Positions 47,679 to 58,598 of a stretch of 64,000 nt of DNA are shown piece after piece; the stretch's first letter is position 1, and every line of letters begins with the position of its first letter. The stretch comes from Betaproteobacteria bacterium Ga0077526 (GTDB taxonomy: Bacteria > Pseudomonadota > Gammaproteobacteria > Burkholderiales > Ga0077523), in assembly GCA_001464765.1 (NCBI GenBank), contig LNDV01000019.1, forward strand, positions 47,228-111,227. Reading direction: 5' to 3'. The notes under the pieces are model-generated. The model saw only the letters and a list, made by a program, of their open reading frames with translations, was not told where the DNA came from and did not search any database. Position numbers and translations under genes: made by a program.

Positions 47679-48924
47679 GAATGGCCACGACCGGGTCGAG
47701 CCGGGCCGCGCGCCGCGCAGGGGCCAGCGCGGCCAGGAGCCCGGTCACGGTCGCCACGCCGAGGGCCGAGGCGAACAGCGACGGCTCCAGCACGAGGGAG
47801 AACAGCGGCGTGCCGTCGGCGGTGCGCGCGTTGCGCTGCCACAGGGCCAGCACACCCGCCCCCAGCGCGCTCCCCGCGATCGAGCCCGCGAGCGCCAGCA
47901 GCCCGCCCTGCAGCAGGAAGACGCGCATCACCTGCCCCTGGGAGATGCCCATGGCCCGCAGGATGCCGATCTCGCGGGACTTCTGCACCACCACCACGGC
48001 CAGCACGCTGGCGATGCCGAAGGCGACGGACAGACCGACGAAGAAGCGGATGGCGCTGTTGGAAGTGTTCTGCGCGGCGATGGCCGTGAAGAACTCGGCG
48101 TTCGTCCGGATCCAGCTGTCCGCGACCACGCCGGTGGCGGCGGTGATGCGCTGCGCGACCGCCTCCGCCGAGTACACGTCGCGAACGGTCACGGCCACGC
48201 TCGTCACGCCGCCCGGCAGCCCGAGCAGACTCTGCGCCGTGCGCAGCGCGACGAAGGTGCTGCGCTCGTTGGCCGACTTGTTGCCGAGATCGAAGATGCC
48301 CGCGATCGTGAGCGTGATGTCCGATCCCCGGGCGCCGGACTCCACCGTGGTGAGCCTCAGCTTGTCGCCGACCATCACGCTCAGATCGGTCCCGAGCTTG
48401 GTGCCGATGAGGATCTCGCTGCCGCTGAGGTCGGACCGGCCCTGCACGATCTTGCCCGGCAGATCCACGATGCGATAGTGGAGCGCCGGCTCCATGCCGG
48501 TCACGTTGATCGCCTGACTCGCGCTCCCGCGCACGACGAGCGCGGAGCCCGAGGCCATCGGCGAGACCACCACCACCTCGGGCATCGCCCGGACCTGCGA
48601 GACCGCCGCCTGCCACTGGTCGAGGGACTTCAGGCGCTGCTGCGGCGCCTGGATGATCGCGCCTTCGAGTTCACCGGGGCGCGCGTGGATTCCCATCCGC
48701 AGCGGCCGCGTTTCCGCGGGCGGCGCCAGCAGTTCGATGTGCCCCTGCGCCGACAGCACGCGGCGGATGAAGTTGATCTGCAGGCCCGCCATCAGCGCCG
48801 ACATGAAGACGATCACGGCCACGCCGAGCGCGACGCCGACGACGATGAACACCGTCTGCAGCCGGCCTTCGCGAAGGAAGCGGAGCGCGACGATCCATTC
48901 GAACGGCAGCCAGGTGGTGAGCAT
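47671..48924 (-). CDS. FtsX-type ABC permease (MacB/LolE-like)
   Basis: This 417-residue permease has an N-terminal membrane segment ([22 protein letters not shown]), a periplasmic MacB_PCD-like domain (about 50-270), then three C-terminal membrane segments including [32 protein letters not shown] and [21 protein letters not shown], a classic FtsX ending. It pairs with the ATPase gene (8-base overlap) and the HlyD-like adaptor 18 bases upstream. The LolC/E and MacB subfamilies are both possible; presence of an adaptor argues for MacAB-like tripartite export. Confidence 0.9.
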
Positions 48925-48942
48925 CGCTCGCGGGTCCCCCGG

Positions 48943-50280
48943 CTACTTCAGCGCGGAAGTCGCGTTGATCGCAACGGGCGCAGTGGTACGCACACGCGCA
49001 CCGGACTTGACGCTGACGGCCTCGGCCAACACCGCATCGCCCTCGGCGAGCCCGGCGAGCACCTCGGCCACACCGGCGCCGCGCAGACCCAGCGTCACGG
49101 GGCGGCGGATCGCCCGGCGGCCTTCGAGACGCAACACCCACGGCGCGCTGTCGGCGTCGTGCACGGCAGCCATCGGCACCACCAGCACCTGGGCACGGCG
49201 TGCAACCTCGATGTCCACGGACACCGTCATGTCCTGCCTGAGCAGGGCGGGCGGCGCGACGACGTCGAGCTTCACTTCCACCGCGCCTGTGCTCGCGTTC
49301 ACGCCAGGGTTGATGTAGACCAGTTCGGCGGCGAAGCGCTCACTGGGATAGGCATCGGCGGAGGCCAGCGCGCTCTGATGCAGCGCGAGCATGGATAGGT
49401 TCTTCTCGTCGATGGCGACGATGAGCTGCGCACGTCCGGTGGGCGAGAGCGTCATGAGCACCTTGCCCGGCTGCACCACATCACCTTCCTCCACGTTGCG
49501 GCTGATCAGCGTGCCCGTCACCGGCGCGCGGATGGTGGCGTAGCCGGTGCGCGCGCTCGCTGCCTCGGCACTGGCTTCTGCGCTTGCCACATCGGCGACG
49601 GCAAGGGCACGATCGCTGCCTGCCGAGCGCGTGGTGTCGAACTGCGTCCGGGCGGCACGCACCTTGGCGTCCGCCAGCTCCACGGCCTCGCGGGCATCGT
49701 CGAGCGCAGCCTTGCCGATGAATCCCCGCCCGAAAAGATCGCGGCTGCGGGCCAGATCGGCGGTGGCGTTCTTCAGCCCGGCGCGTGCCTGCCGGAGCGT
49801 CTGGGCCGCGACGGGTCCCTGCACCTCGCGAACCTGCCGCAGTCGTGCCTGCGCCTGAGCCACCGCGACATCCGCCTGACGTCCCGTGGCCATGAGTTCG
49901 CCGGCCTCCAGTTCCACCAGCAGGTCACCTTCCCGGACGGACTGCCCTTCCCGGACGGGAATGCGCAGCACGGAACCCGTGATCTGCGCGCCGACCTCCA
50001 CGCGATGGGGCGCCTCGACCCGACCCGTGGCGACGACGGTCTGCACGAAGCTGCGTCGGAGCACGGCTTCGGTCGCGACATGGGGACCGAGCCACCAGCG
50101 CACGGCGAAGCTGCCGGCCACGAGAACGAGCGCCAGCACCGTCAGCGTCTGCCACAGATGCGCACGGAGGAACGAACGTGCGGGCTTGCCCGCGGGAGCG
50201 GGCTCGGACGCCGTGCGGGGGGCACCGGCCGAAGGCACGGGCGCAACCGGGAGGGCCGGTTCGCCGGGTGCCGCGCTCAA
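48943..50280 (-). CDS. HlyD/MacA-type periplasmic adaptor
   Basis: This protein of about 445 residues has a cytoplasmic N-terminus rich in Ala and Pro, one membrane segment (TLTVLALVLVAGSFAVRWWL), a lipoyl-like hairpin split around VEVGAQITGSVLRIPVREGQ and YATIRAPVTGTLISRNVEEG, a long coiled coil between them (about 140-245), and a C-terminal beta-barrel region. I placed the start at TTG 50280, which overlaps the TGA of the 51-aa ORF; no ATG lies nearer the membrane segment in frame and the longer frame runs over that ORF. It bridges the FtsX permease to an outer-membrane channel not present here. Confidence 0.85.
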   Translation of the reverse strand: MSAAPGEPALPVAPVPSAGAPRTASEPAPAGKPARSFLRAHLWQTLTVLALVLVAGSFAVRWWLGPHVATEAVLRRSFVQTVVATGRVEAPHRVEVGAQITGSVLRIPVREGQSVREGDLLVELEAGELMATGRQADVAVAQAQARLRQVREVQGPVAAQTLRQARAGLKNATADLARSRDLFGRGFIGKAALDDAREAVELADAKVRAARTQFDTTRSAGSDRALAVADVASAEASAEAASARTGYATIRAPVTGTLISRNVEEGDVVQPGKVLMTLSPTGRAQLIVAIDEKNLSMLALHQSALASADAYPSERFAAELVYINPGVNASTGAVEVKLDVVAPPALLRQDMTVSVDIEVARRAQVLVVPMAAVHDADSAPWVLRLEGRRAIRRPVTLGLRGAGVAEVLAGLAEGDAVLAEAVSVKSGARVRTTAPVAINATSALK

Positions 50281-50432
50281 CGCGCGCCCTTGTGGTCCTT
50301 CTGTCCTGCGTTCTTGTGGCGGCCGAGGACCTCTACCGGTTCGACTGGAGGAATCTGCGGCTGGGGTTGGGGCGGCGGCGGCACTCGACCGGGTGTCGGA
50401 ACGGGTCCGTTGCTTGAGGTCCTGCGACTCAT
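50277..50432 (-). CDS. 51-residue proline-rich small protein
   Basis: This small ORF has a strong GGAG site seven bases before its ATG (50432). The product is proline-rich (PGRVPPPPQPQPQIPPVEPVE) and ends with a basic GRHKNAGQKDHKGAR. Its TGA overlaps the proposed TTG start of the adaptor (TTGA). It could be a leader peptide controlling adaptor translation, a small partner, or the true N-terminus joined by frameshift. I recognise no family. It would be the first gene of the minus-strand run. Confidence 0.45.
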   Translation of the reverse strand: MSRRTSSNGPVPTPGRVPPPPQPQPQIPPVEPVEVLGRHKNAGQKDHKGAR

Positions 50433-50694
50433 GATGTTCTCCAGACTGGCAAGGCGACGCCGCTGCAGGGCGGCAGGGACGCCGAAACAATCAGGGTAGC
50501 GGGAGGTTCGGTTTCCGACCGTTCGGCAGCGAACACATCGAGGCACCGCCGAGCAAGTCCGCACGCCCCGCGCGATCGCGTGTGTGTGGTGCGGGCGGGC
50601 CTTGGCGATGCCGCCGAGCCGGTGCGGTGTCGCACAGACTCGCCGGTCGGCGCGCCGCATGCTCCCGGTCCTTCCATCCACCGGATACACGCAC

Positions 50695-51348
50695 ATGAAG
50701 AACGATTCCCAGCTGCAGCAGGAAGTGATGGCGGAACTCAAGTGGGAAGCCGCAGTGCACGCCACGCATATCGGCGTGGAGGTCAAGGACGGTATCGTGA
50801 CGCTCGCCGGCGATGTCGGCAGCTTCGCGGAGAAGTGGGATGCCGAACAGGCAGCGCAGCGAGTTCACGGTGTAAGGGCCGTGGCAGTCGAGATGACGGT
50901 GAGACTGCCCGAATCGGGTCAGCGCACCGATGCCGACATTGCCCAGTCCGCGCGGAACATCCTGGACTGGACGAGTTCCCTGCCGGCCGACGCGGTGAAG
51001 ATCCGGGTGGAGAGCGGCTGGATCACGCTGTCCGGCGACGTGGAATGGCAGTACCAGCGCGAGGCCGCGGCCGACCGCGTCCGGCATCTGCTGGGCGTCA
51101 CGGGCGTGAGCAACCAGATCGCGATCCATCCCGCTCTGTCGCCGGGCGTCATCAAGGCGGACATCGAGGCCGCCATGAAACGCCGGGCGACTTCCGATGC
51201 CCGGACCATCGGCGTCGAAGTGAAAGGCGCCGACGTGACCCTGACCGGCGCCGCGCACAGCACGGCCGAGCGCGATCTGGCGACACGGGCGGCCTGGGGC
51301 AGCGCCGGTGTCCGCAACGTGCTCGACCTCATGCATCTCGTGTACTGA
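50695..51348 (+). CDS. Triple-BON-domain protein
   Basis: This 217-residue protein starts at the ATG at 50695 and has no evident signal peptide; longer upstream frames lack a plausible start. It consists of three BON repeats: about 5-75 (GIVTLAGDVGSFAEKWDAEQAA), 78-150 (SGWITLSGDVEWQYQREAAADRV) and 155-217 (GADVTLTGAAHSTAERDLATRAA). BON domains bind membranes or phospholipids and occur in OsmY-type osmotic stress proteins. It diverges from the proline-rich ORF and adaptor and converges with the SOUL gene (12 bases between stops). The lack of a signal peptide suggests a cytoplasmic form. Confidence 0.88.
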   Translation: MKNDSQLQQEVMAELKWEAAVHATHIGVEVKDGIVTLAGDVGSFAEKWDAEQAAQRVHGVRAVAVEMTVRLPESGQRTDADIAQSARNILDWTSSLPADAVKIRVESGWITLSGDVEWQYQREAAADRVRHLLGVTGVSNQIAIHPALSPGVIKADIEAAMKRRATSDARTIGVEVKGADVTLTGAAHSTAERDLATRAAWGSAGVRNVLDLMHLVY

Positions 51349-51360
51349 GGCAGATCCGCA

Positions 51361-51984
51361 TCACCTGCCGGCGAAAACCGGCAGGGGTCTGATCGAGCCG
51401 CCACGTTCGCCGACCAGGCGGAGCCAGATCTCGTTGCGGCGCATGAACCACGGAGTGAAAGGCGCGTTGTACCGCGCGTAGATCGGTTCGCCGGTCGATG
51501 TCATCCCGGCGGCCTGCAGAGACTCCCGCAATCTGGCGAGGTGACCGGTGTAGTTCGCCTCCGACCAGAAACCGGAGTAGCGGATGACAGCCACATGACC
51601 GGGCGACACTTCCCGCACCCGGACCCTGGGGTCCAGCGGCTCCGGTGCCGTCGCGACGGTGATGCCCTTCGGCAACACGAACTGCACCAGAAACCCCGGC
51701 GCGGCGCCGGACGGTGGAGCCAGTTCCGCTGTCTCCAGCGTGGTGCCCGTGGCGGTCTGCGTGACCGGAGCGGTCATCGCGAACTTCCGTTCGTCCTTGT
51801 TCCTGCCAAAGATGTAGTCCGAAAGGATCGGGAAGGCCTTGGCGCCCGCGTCCCCGGCGGGGCCCGGCACCATGACCTCGGCGACGGTGTACGGGGCATA
51901 GCGGCGAAGTTCGACGCCGTCGAGCTTGCGGACGAGCTGGTAAGCGGGTTCTTCCGCGGCATCGCCAGCGCCGGCAAAGGTCAT
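51361..51984 (-). CDS. SOUL-family haem-binding protein, start uncertain
   Basis: This protein of about 207 residues resembles SOUL/HBP haem-binding proteins: YQLVRKLDGVELRRYAPYTVAEV, then IFGRNKDERKFAMTAPVTQT, VRVREVSPGHVAVIRYSGFW and YARYNAPFTPWFMRRNEIWL at the C-terminus, the family's typical order. From the ATG at 51984 the N-terminus is MTFAGAGDAAEEPA. An upstream stretch (ATYLASLSF-like hydrophobic residues in the same frame) would make a signal peptide, but no ATG, GTG or TTG starts it, so the true start could be CTG or the copy may be slightly damaged. Known members bind haem or other tetrapyrroles. Confidence 0.75.
   Translation of the reverse strand: MTFAGAGDAAEEPAYQLVRKLDGVELRRYAPYTVAEVMVPGPAGDAGAKAFPILSDYIFGRNKDERKFAMTAPVTQTATGTTLETAELAPPSGAAPGFLVQFVLPKGITVATAPEPLDPRVRVREVSPGHVAVIRYSGFWSEANYTGHLARLRESLQAAGMTSTGEPIYARYNAPFTPWFMRRNEIWLRLVGERGGSIRPLPVFAGR
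51364..51385. other. Hairpin at convergent gene ends (possible terminator)
   Basis: CCTGCCGG-CGAAAA-CCGGCAGG is a perfect eight-base-pair stem with a six-base loop, between the BON stop and the last SOUL codons. No T-tract follows on either strand, so intrinsic termination would be imperfect. It may still limit read-through between the convergent genes. Confidence 0.4.
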
Positions 51985-52276
51985 GAAACTTAGCGATGCC
52001 AGATAGATTGCCGTGAGTCGCGTCTGGCGCCCGATGCGCAGACCCCGGTGAGGCGGAGCCTCCCGGGGCCCGGGGGTGCGGCGGTCCGGATTCGACAGGA
52101 CCGGCGTTGCGGCCGGAGAAGTTCCAAAAATGCAGTGGTTCAAAGGTGCCTCCGACGAGATTCCCGCCGCGGGCTCCGCGGCATGTGGCGAGCACTGTGC
52201 CGTTTCGGGGCCCGCCGGTCTGTTCGGTGCGATACCGACCCCCGGGAGGGGAGGTTTTCCCGGGGGTGGCGATCTT

Positions 52277-52360
52277 GTAGCCCGGGCTCCGCCCGGGGGC
52301 AGTGTTCGCGTGTAAGGCATTTCCCCGGAGTCGCGCCTTGCGGCGCTCGTCCGGGCTACG
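52277..52360. repeat. Two REP-like dispersed repeats upstream of the OmpA-like gene
   Basis: GTAGCCCGGGCTCCGCCCGGGGG (52277-52300) is a self-complementary variant. It is followed at 52322-52360 by an inverted copy of the common element (CCCCGGAGTCGCGCC to CGTCCGGGCTACGG). They lie in a 579-base gap that also carries the promoter of the outer-membrane protein gene and the 5' side of the SOUL gene. I saw no ORF there. Confidence 0.7.
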
Positions 52361-52465
52361 GCCATCCCGAGTGCGGCGGCCACGTCACCCGATCGTCATT
52401 CCGGATACGGCGATCCCGGATTCCGGGCGCCGGGCGGCCCACATCCCCCTTTTTCCTGTAAAGCT

Positions 52466-52495
52466 TTGACTCCGATCGTCCGTTATCAGTAATCT
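52466..52495 (+). promoter_or_regulatory. Possible sigma-70 promoter of the OmpA-like gene
   Basis: TTGACT (52466-52471) is followed after 18 bases by TAATCT (52490-52495), about 70 bases before the start codon. The -35 matches well and the -10 only moderately (three of six). The region is locally AT-richer than its surroundings. The call is tentative. Confidence 0.3.
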
Positions 52496-52563
52496 GCTCC
52501 CCCGGCCTTATGCGCATGGGATGTGAGGGGTTGCTGGCCATTTATCCATCGGAGTGAACGATC

Positions 52564-53190
52564 ATGCGAAACAAGATCCTCGTCGCCCTCATGCTGTCGA
52601 CGGCATGCGGCGCGGCCCACGCCCAGTTCAAGGCCCCGCCGGATCGCACCGGGCTTTATGTCATCGGCACCGTCGGTGTGTCTCAAGGCAACGACCGCTC
52701 GGCGTCGCTCGCCCGGGCCGAGAGCAATCTGGGTGGCCCCCTCGATTCCGTCACGGTGGACGGGCGGCGCAACAATGCCGGCGTCCTGATCGGCTATCGC
52801 TTCAACGAGTTCTTCGGGGTGGAAGGCGGCTTCGCGGACCTCGGCCGGCTGACGCTTCGGGCCCAGGGCGGGGGCAGCACGTTCACGTCCACGTCCAAGA
52901 TCCGGGGCGGGCACGTGGCTCTGGTGGGCTTCCTGCAAGCGACGGACGACACGGCGGTGTTCGTCAAGTTCGGCGGCGTCTGGGCCAAGACGAAGTACGA
53001 GTCGTCCGACGGCTTCACCGACGACACCAACGTCTTCCGTTCTTATTGGGGATTGGGGCTGCAGGTGCACTTCACGCCGAACGTGTTCGGACGGCTGGAG
53101 TACCTGCGCTTCAACAACCTGGGTTCGACCTACAGCGGCCAGGCCGCCTTCAACCACTACAACCTGGGCGTGGGCTACCTCTTCAAGTGA
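52564..53190 (+). CDS. OmpA-like outer-membrane beta-barrel protein
   Basis: This 208-residue protein has a signal peptide (MRNKILVALMLSTACGAAHAQ) and an eight-strand-like barrel. Alternating hydrophobic strands are visible in TGLYVIGTVGVSQG, AGVLIGYRFNEFFGVEGGFADL, HVALVGFLQATDDTAVFVKFGGV, YWGLGLQVHFTPNVFGRLEYLRF and the terminal YNLGVGYLFK. The C-terminal aromatic Phe-Lys ending differs slightly from the classic terminal Phe. The start has GGAG nine bases upstream. Its role as a small porin, adhesin or scaffold is unknown. It converges with the large sensor kinase (43 bases apart). Confidence 0.85.
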   Translation: MRNKILVALMLSTACGAAHAQFKAPPDRTGLYVIGTVGVSQGNDRSASLARAESNLGGPLDSVTVDGRRNNAGVLIGYRFNEFFGVEGGFADLGRLTLRAQGGGSTFTSTSKIRGGHVALVGFLQATDDTAVFVKFGGVWAKTKYESSDGFTDDTNVFRSYWGLGLQVHFTPNVFGRLEYLRFNNLGSTYSGQAAFNHYNLGVGYLFK

Positions 53191-53233
53191 GGCCCTGCGG
53201 GAGGGTCACCCCCGGGTGATCCTTCCCGCCCTG

Positions 53234-56200
53234 TCAGTGCAGTTGCACCGCCTGCGCCGGCATCTGTTCCCCCCCCAGCGAGCCGGGCATACCTTCCGAA
53301 GGTTCCGGCATCGACTCGCGCCGCAGCGTAAATGTGAACCGCGCGCCGCCATCGGGCATGTTCTCCGCCCCGATCGTGCCGCCGTGCTGCTCCACGATTT
53401 CCCGCGTGATCGCCAGGCCCAGGCCAGTGCCGCCGGCCCCGCTCTTCGTCTTGCTGCTCTGGACGAACTTGTCGAAGATCGCATCCAGTTCGGCGTCCGG
53501 AATGCCGACGCCCTGATCGATCACGTCGATCTGCACACCATCGACGACACCGTCGTCCTCCACCCGGCGCCCCGCAGCCACCACGCAATCGCTCACGCGC
53601 ACGGTAATGACCTTGCCGGCCGGCGTGAACTTGATGGCGTTCGACAGCAGATTGCGCATCACCTGCCCGACGCGCAAGGCGTCGCACCACACCGTGAGGT
53701 CCCGCACGCGGTAGTCCGTCTGGACAGTGAGATCGCCCTTGCGCACGACCATCTCCAGTTCGGACATCACACTGCCCATCACGGTGGTGAAATCGACCTG
53801 CGCGAACTCGTAGCGCATCTTGCCCGACTCGAGCTTCGCGAGATCGAGCAGATCGTTCAGCAGACCGAGCAGGCGGCGCCCGCTCTGATCGATGCGTGAC
53901 ATGTAGCCGTCTAGCTTGTCGATCGTCACTTTGCCGGCGGCGATCTTGTCCAGGCCCAGCTTGGAGAAGGACAGGATCGCGTGCATGGGCGTGCGCAACT
54001 CGTGCGACATGTTGGCCAGGAACTCCGACTTGGCCATGTTGGCCGCTTCCGCGTGTTCTTTCGCGAGCAGCAGCTCCTGGGTTCGGTCCTCGACGAGGCG
54101 CTGCAGATTGTCCCGGTGCTCGCGCAGTTCCTCCTGCACCCGGACCTGTTCGGTGATGTCGCGCCCTACGCCGCGATAGCCCACGAACTCGCCCCAGTCC
54201 CCGAACAGCGGCTCGCCGCTGATCTCGACGACACGCACCTCGCCGTTGGCACGCCGCTGCCGGAAGACGAGGTGGTGGAAGGGTTCGTTCCGGACGATGC
54301 ACGCCTTGTGTTCCAACCAGTCGGGATCGTCGTCGGGCGCCATGACATTGGGGCTGTCCCACAGGGTCTTGCCGAGTCCGTCTTCGGCGGCATCCGTCGA
54401 CGTGTCTTCCGCCCCTTCGGAGAGCAATGTGAAGCGGAACTGGTTGTCCTGCTCCCAGAACCAGTCCGACGAGAGCGCGGCCAGCCCGCGAAAACGCGCC
54501 TCGCTGTGGCGCAGGGCCGCTTCGGCCTGGGACCGCTCATGTTCCGTGTTCGCGCCCTGCACTGCCACGGCCAGCACTTCGCTCACGTCGGAGAGCATGC
54601 GCACTTCGGCGTCGGTCCACTCGTATGCGTAGACCATCGAGATCGTGAGTGCGCCAAGCCGGTGGCCCGACTGGATGAGCGGGAGGACGATGACGCTGCG
54701 GACATCGCCGTTCTTGGAGATCTGGCTCCACGCTTCTTCAGGCAGTTCGCTTTGAACATCGCTGATGGCCGTGGCCCGGCGCGCATCGTCGAACAGGGCG
54801 GGATGAATCGGGTTCAGCATCTTGAGACCGACGATGTTCGCGACCTCCGGAGGCGTGCTGCACACCGTCGCACTGAGCGAGCCGTCTTCCCCCGCACTCC
54901 AGTACGTGACGCGGCCCGAGGGGAACATGGTCTGGATATCGTCGACCGCCTTCTCGATCACGTTGTACACGTGGTCCCCGGCAGTGATCCGGCTGGACAC
55001 GAGGTTTACCAGTCGCAGTCGCGCCTCGCTGTCCTTCAGCGCTTGCGCCGCCTGAGCGCGGTCGCGCTCGGCAAGATGCTCTCGGATCGATACCGCCAGG
55101 TATTCGGCGGCCTCGGTGACGATGTCGACCTCGTCCTGGGACCACTTGCGGGGCTGGTCACCGTCCAGCATGAGCAGACCGAGGAGCTGGGTCCCGGCAC
55201 GAATGGGCACTTCGATCGCGGACCGGGCACCCTGGAACACCTCCCGGGGAATCTCGGCGAAGTCCGGGTCCGCGAGGATGTCTTCGGAGACCAGGACGTC
55301 TTTCGTGCGGCGAGCTTCGAGGTAACGCGGATAGGTAGACAGGTCGCAGACCTCCGGACCGTATGGCTCCAGTGTGCTGTTCGAAACGGAGAACGCGTAT
55401 CGCACGACGTTCTCCTGTCCCTGGAACCATCCGAAACTCGCCCGCCCGAACGGAAACGTGGCACTCATCTGTTCGACCGTGGCCCGCAGCACTTCGTCTA
55501 CCGAAGCACCGCGTGCCATCGCACCGGCGATCGCGTTCACCGTTCGCAGGCGGGTCTCCTTGCGGGAAAGCGCGTCCTGCACCTCCTGGAACCGGGTGAC
55601 ATCGGTGAGCAACGCCACCAGAAACTCGCTGCCGTCCGGCAGTCGCACTGTGCGCTTGGTCTTGTACCAGACGCTCAGGGAACCATCGTCCCGGACCAGT
55701 CGCTCCTGGAACACCATCGGCTCCTCCGAGCGGAACACGCTGTCGTCCTCGGACCGCGATGCCTCGCGATAGCTCTCGTTCGAACGGTGGTCTCGCGGGC
55801 CGTCGTCCGAACCCTCCCCCTCACCGACGATCGAGAACTCCCCTTCCATCGCGTTGTTGACCAGCACGAAGCGATGGGTGCGGTCCTTGACGAGGAGCGG
55901 GTTCGGAATGGCATTGACGATCGCCTGCAGGAAATCCCGGCTGCGCTCCGCCGACAGGATCGCCTTCTTGTTCTCGGTGATATCGGCATGGGCGCCGATC
56001 ACGTAACGGGAGCCGTCGCTCAGCTGGACGCCTCGCTTGGTCCGCATCATCCATCGGTCCGCCCCGTTCAGGTCCTTCATCGAAATTTCCGAGCGATAGG
56101 TCTGCAGGGAGTCGAGGGCCTCGTTATCGGTATCGAACGCCACCTGCGCCCAGGTGTCGTTGGCGAAGACGCGGTCGTCATTGCCCAGCAGGCGCTCGGC

Positions 56201-58486
56201 GGGCGTGGCCACGACTTCGCAGAAGAATCGGTTGACGATCAGGAAGCGGTGGTTCTCATCCTTCACGAAGATCGACTGCGGAATGGCATCCACGATCTCG
56301 CGCAGGAACTCCCGCGTGCGGGCGGCTTCGCGCTGACCTTCCTTGAGACGGGTGACGTCGGTCAGCGCGCCGACCACGCCCAGACTGCCGTCGGGCAGGC
56401 GCACGCGCGACTTGCTCTTGATCATCCAGCGATCGGAACCGTCGGCCGTCGGCTCGAAATCTTCGACCACGATGTTCTCGCCGGCGATGCAGGCGATGTC
56501 CTCCCGCCTGCGTCGTTCCGCCTCCTCGGCGCCCATGCTGAGGGCGTCGTCGCTACCGATGAGATCCTCTCGCGACTTGCCGACCAGTTCGAGGAACGCC
56601 TTGTTGACCGTATGCCAGCGGTGATTCCCGTCTTTCACGAAGATGGGATTCGGGAGCGTGTCGATCACGTCTTCCATGAACTGTCGGGCGTCGGCCAGCT
56701 GCGCTTCCGCCGCGCGCCGTTCCGTGATGTCCAGCGATGCGGCGACGATGTAGCGTGCGCCGTCCAAGAGCGTGACACCACGCTTGTTCTTGAGGATCCA
56801 GCGCAGATCGCCGGCGTGGCTGCGGGAGGACTCTTCCGTCTGCGTGAGTTCCCCCGTGCGCAGGGCTTCCCAGTCCTGTCGTTCGAACAATGCATCGGCC
56901 TCCGGCCCGAACACCTCGGCATCGGTACGACCGAGCAGTTCCTCGCGCGTGCGTCCTACGTAGCGGCAGCCCATCTCGTTCACCGTGACGTAGCGGCGGG
57001 CCTCGTCTTTCACGAAGACATACACGGGCAGCGTATCCAGAACCGCGTTGACGAACTGACGATTCCGTTCCCGAAGCTGGGCGTCCTGCCGGCGTTGCGT
57101 CACGTCCTCGACCGTACCCACGTACTCCGGGAGACCTTCATCCGCCTCGATGGGCGCGGCCTTCACGTTGAGCCAGAGGGTCCGGCCGTCCGAATGCCGG
57201 TATCGGAGCTCACTTTCGACGGGTGCGCGCATGTGACGCGCGCGTTCCCAGTCGTGAAGGACCGCTGGCGCGTCGTCCGGATGAATGCTGTTGGCCCAGA
57301 GCGAGAACTCGATCACCGGTTCGCGGAATCCCAGCATGTCCACGCAACGCTGGTTGAGCGTGATCGTCGTGACTTTGGAATCGAGGCGGAAGATGCCCAG
57401 CGGGGAGTGGTCGTGGATCGCCTGGAGTTCGTCCGTCCGCACCCTCAGGTCGTGTGTCATCTTCCCGGCAAGCTCGAGCGCGTCGTCGCGCCGCCGGATC
57501 AGGACCCGCAACAGCGCCGCAATGCCGAGACTGGCGATGATGGCCATCACGAGCGTCACGGTCTGGCTCTTGCGAAGCGCCGCCGGCAGGAACCGCTCGT
57601 CGACGCGCACCTCGATCTGGAGATTCTCGCCGGCGAGATGCAACGTTCGACTGACGCTGGCCAGCACGCCGGCAGGCTTGATGTCAGCGCCTTCCGAGAA
57701 AAGCGGTGCAGTGCCGGTCATGCCGCGCGTGGTCACCGATACCGCGAGCCCGGGTTCCAGCCGCCCCCACAGCGTCTGGAACATCCGTTCGGTGTCGAGC
57801 GCCAGGTAGACCCACCCCACCAGTCCGGCCTCGCGCTGAATCTCGGTGTTGAGTGGGACGTCGCGCTTGTAGACCGGCGCATACATGAGCTGCCCGACCG
57901 GCGGCGCGCCGTCCGAGTTGATCAGGAGCTTGACCGGTGCCGTGGTTTCGACGGCGCCGCTTCGCGCCGCCCGCAACATGGTTTCGCGCCGGGAGGGAAT
58001 CTCCAGAAGGTCCAGACCGAGGATGTCCTTCGAATAGAGCTCGGCCGGTTCCATCAGGGTGACGGGGGCATACAGCGCGCGCACGCCCGGGGGCAGGCTC
58101 CGGACTCCGGACCCGTGCTCCCGGACCATCCAGGCGTCGTGGCTATCGCGTCCGCTTGGCCGCACCGCGCGTACGAAGCCGACCACACGCACGGCAGGGT
58201 AGTGGTGCGCGACGTCATAGCGCTGCACGAATGCCCGCCACGATTCACGATTGATCTCCGGCGCGATGGCGACGAACTGCGCCATGCCGGTGAGAACGGC
58301 CGCCTGGCCGCGCAGGTTCTCCTGCAAGGCGGACACGAGGTCCTGGGCGCGCAGATCGACCCGCTCGGCAACGGCCACCCGCCGGTCTTCGGTGGAGGAC
58401 TGCCACCACCATAGGGCACCGGCCAGCATCAGGCACAAGGCCAGCAGGGGCAGGAGACGGTCTCGAGAGTGCGCGTAGGACAGCAA
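53234..58486 (-). CDS. Membrane hybrid-architecture sensor histidine kinase: CHASE, six PAS, two GAF
   Basis: This 1750-residue kinase has a signal/TM segment (about 12-29), a periplasmic CHASE domain (about 70-290), TM (about 310-332), PAS1 (355-470), PAS2-PAS5 (478-1000), GAF1 (1020-1165), GAF2 (1180-1340), PAS6 (1355-1475), HisKA with phosphoacceptor His1495 in [12 protein letters not shown], and HATPase_c (about 1597-1725) with [18 protein letters not shown] and GTGLGLA. No receiver domain is fused, so its partner regulator is elsewhere. PAS2-PAS5 share a repeated IP-x4-VKD-x3-R signature. The periplasmic CHASE domain suggests extracellular small-ligand sensing and the PAS/GAF set cytoplasmic redox or ligand input. 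The ligand is unknown. Confidence 0.93.
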   Translation of the reverse strand: MLSYAHSRDRLLPLLALCLMLAGALWWWQSSTEDRRVAVAERVDLRAQDLVSALQENLRGQAAVLTGMAQFVAIAPEINRESWRAFVQRYDVAHHYPAVRVVGFVRAVRPSGRDSHDAWMVREHGSGVRSLPPGVRALYAPVTLMEPAELYSKDILGLDLLEIPSRRETMLRAARSGAVETTAPVKLLINSDGAPPVGQLMYAPVYKRDVPLNTEIQREAGLVGWVYLALDTERMFQTLWGRLEPGLAVSVTTRGMTGTAPLFSEGADIKPAGVLASVSRTLHLAGENLQIEVRVDERFLPAALRKSQTVTLVMAIIASLGIAALLRVLIRRRDDALELAGKMTHDLRVRTDELQAIHDHSPLGIFRLDSKVTTITLNQRCVDMLGFREPVIEFSLWANSIHPDDAPAVLHDWERARHMRAPVESELRYRHSDGRTLWLNVKAAPIEADEGLPEYVGTVEDVTQRRQDAQLRERNRQFVNAVLDTLPVYVFVKDEARRYVTVNEMGCRYVGRTREELLGRTDAEVFGPEADALFERQDWEALRTGELTQTEESSRSHAGDLRWILKNKRGVTLLDGARYIVAASLDITERRAAEAQLADARQFMEDVIDTLPNPIFVKDGNHRWHTVNKAFLELVGKSREDLIGSDDALSMGAEEAERRRREDIACIAGENIVVEDFEPTADGSDRWMIKSKSRVRLPDGSLGVVGALTDVTRLKEGQREAARTREFLREIVDAIPQSIFVKDENHRFLIVNRFFCEVVATPAERLLGNDDRVFANDTWAQVAFDTDNEALDSLQTYRSEISMKDLNGADRWMMRTKRGVQLSDGSRYVIGAHADITENKKAILSAERSRDFLQAIVNAIPNPLLVKDRTHRFVLVNNAMEGEFSIVGEGEGSDDGPRDHRSNESYREASRSEDDSVFRSEEPMVFQERLVRDDGSLSVWYKTKRTVRLPDGSEFLVALLTDVTRFQEVQDALSRKETRLRTVNAIAGAMARGASVDEVLRATVEQMSATFPFGRASFGWFQGQENVVRYAFSVSNSTLEPYGPEVCDLSTYPRYLEARRTKDVLVSEDILADPDFAEIPREVFQGARSAIEVPIRAGTQLLGLLMLDGDQPRKWSQDEVDIVTEAAEYLAVSIREHLAERDRAQAAQALKDSEARLRLVNLVSSRITAGDHVYNVIEKAVDDIQTMFPSGRVTYWSAGEDGSLSATVCSTPPEVANIVGLKMLNPIHPALFDDARRATAISDVQSELPEEAWSQISKNGDVRSVIVLPLIQSGHRLGALTISMVYAYEWTDAEVRMLSDVSEVLAVAVQGANTEHERSQAEAALRHSEARFRGLAALSSDWFWEQDNQFRFTLLSEGAEDTSTDAAEDGLGKTLWDSPNVMAPDDDPDWLEHKACIVRNEPFHHLVFRQRRANGEVRVVEISGEPLFGDWGEFVGYRGVGRDITEQVRVQEELREHRDNLQRLVEDRTQELLLAKEHAEAANMAKSEFLANMSHELRTPMHAILSFSKLGLDKIAAGKVTIDKLDGYMSRIDQSGRRLLGLLNDLLDLAKLESGKMRYEFAQVDFTTVMGSVMSELEMVVRKGDLTVQTDYRVRDLTVWCDALRVGQVMRNLLSNAIKFTPAGKVITVRVSDCVVAAGRRVEDDGVVDGVQIDVIDQGVGIPDAELDAIFDKFVQSSKTKSGAGGTGLGLAITREIVEQHGGTIGAENMPDGGARFTFTLRRESMPEPSEGMPGSLGGEQMPAQAVQLH

Positions 58487-58598
58487 GGCTTGACGTGTAT
58501 CAAAAGCCGGTCCGAACCGGAACTCACCGGTTATCGGCGACCACGGAACCCGCCTTTAGAAAAGCGCCAATCTTCCCGGCACTCAGTCCATGCAACGA

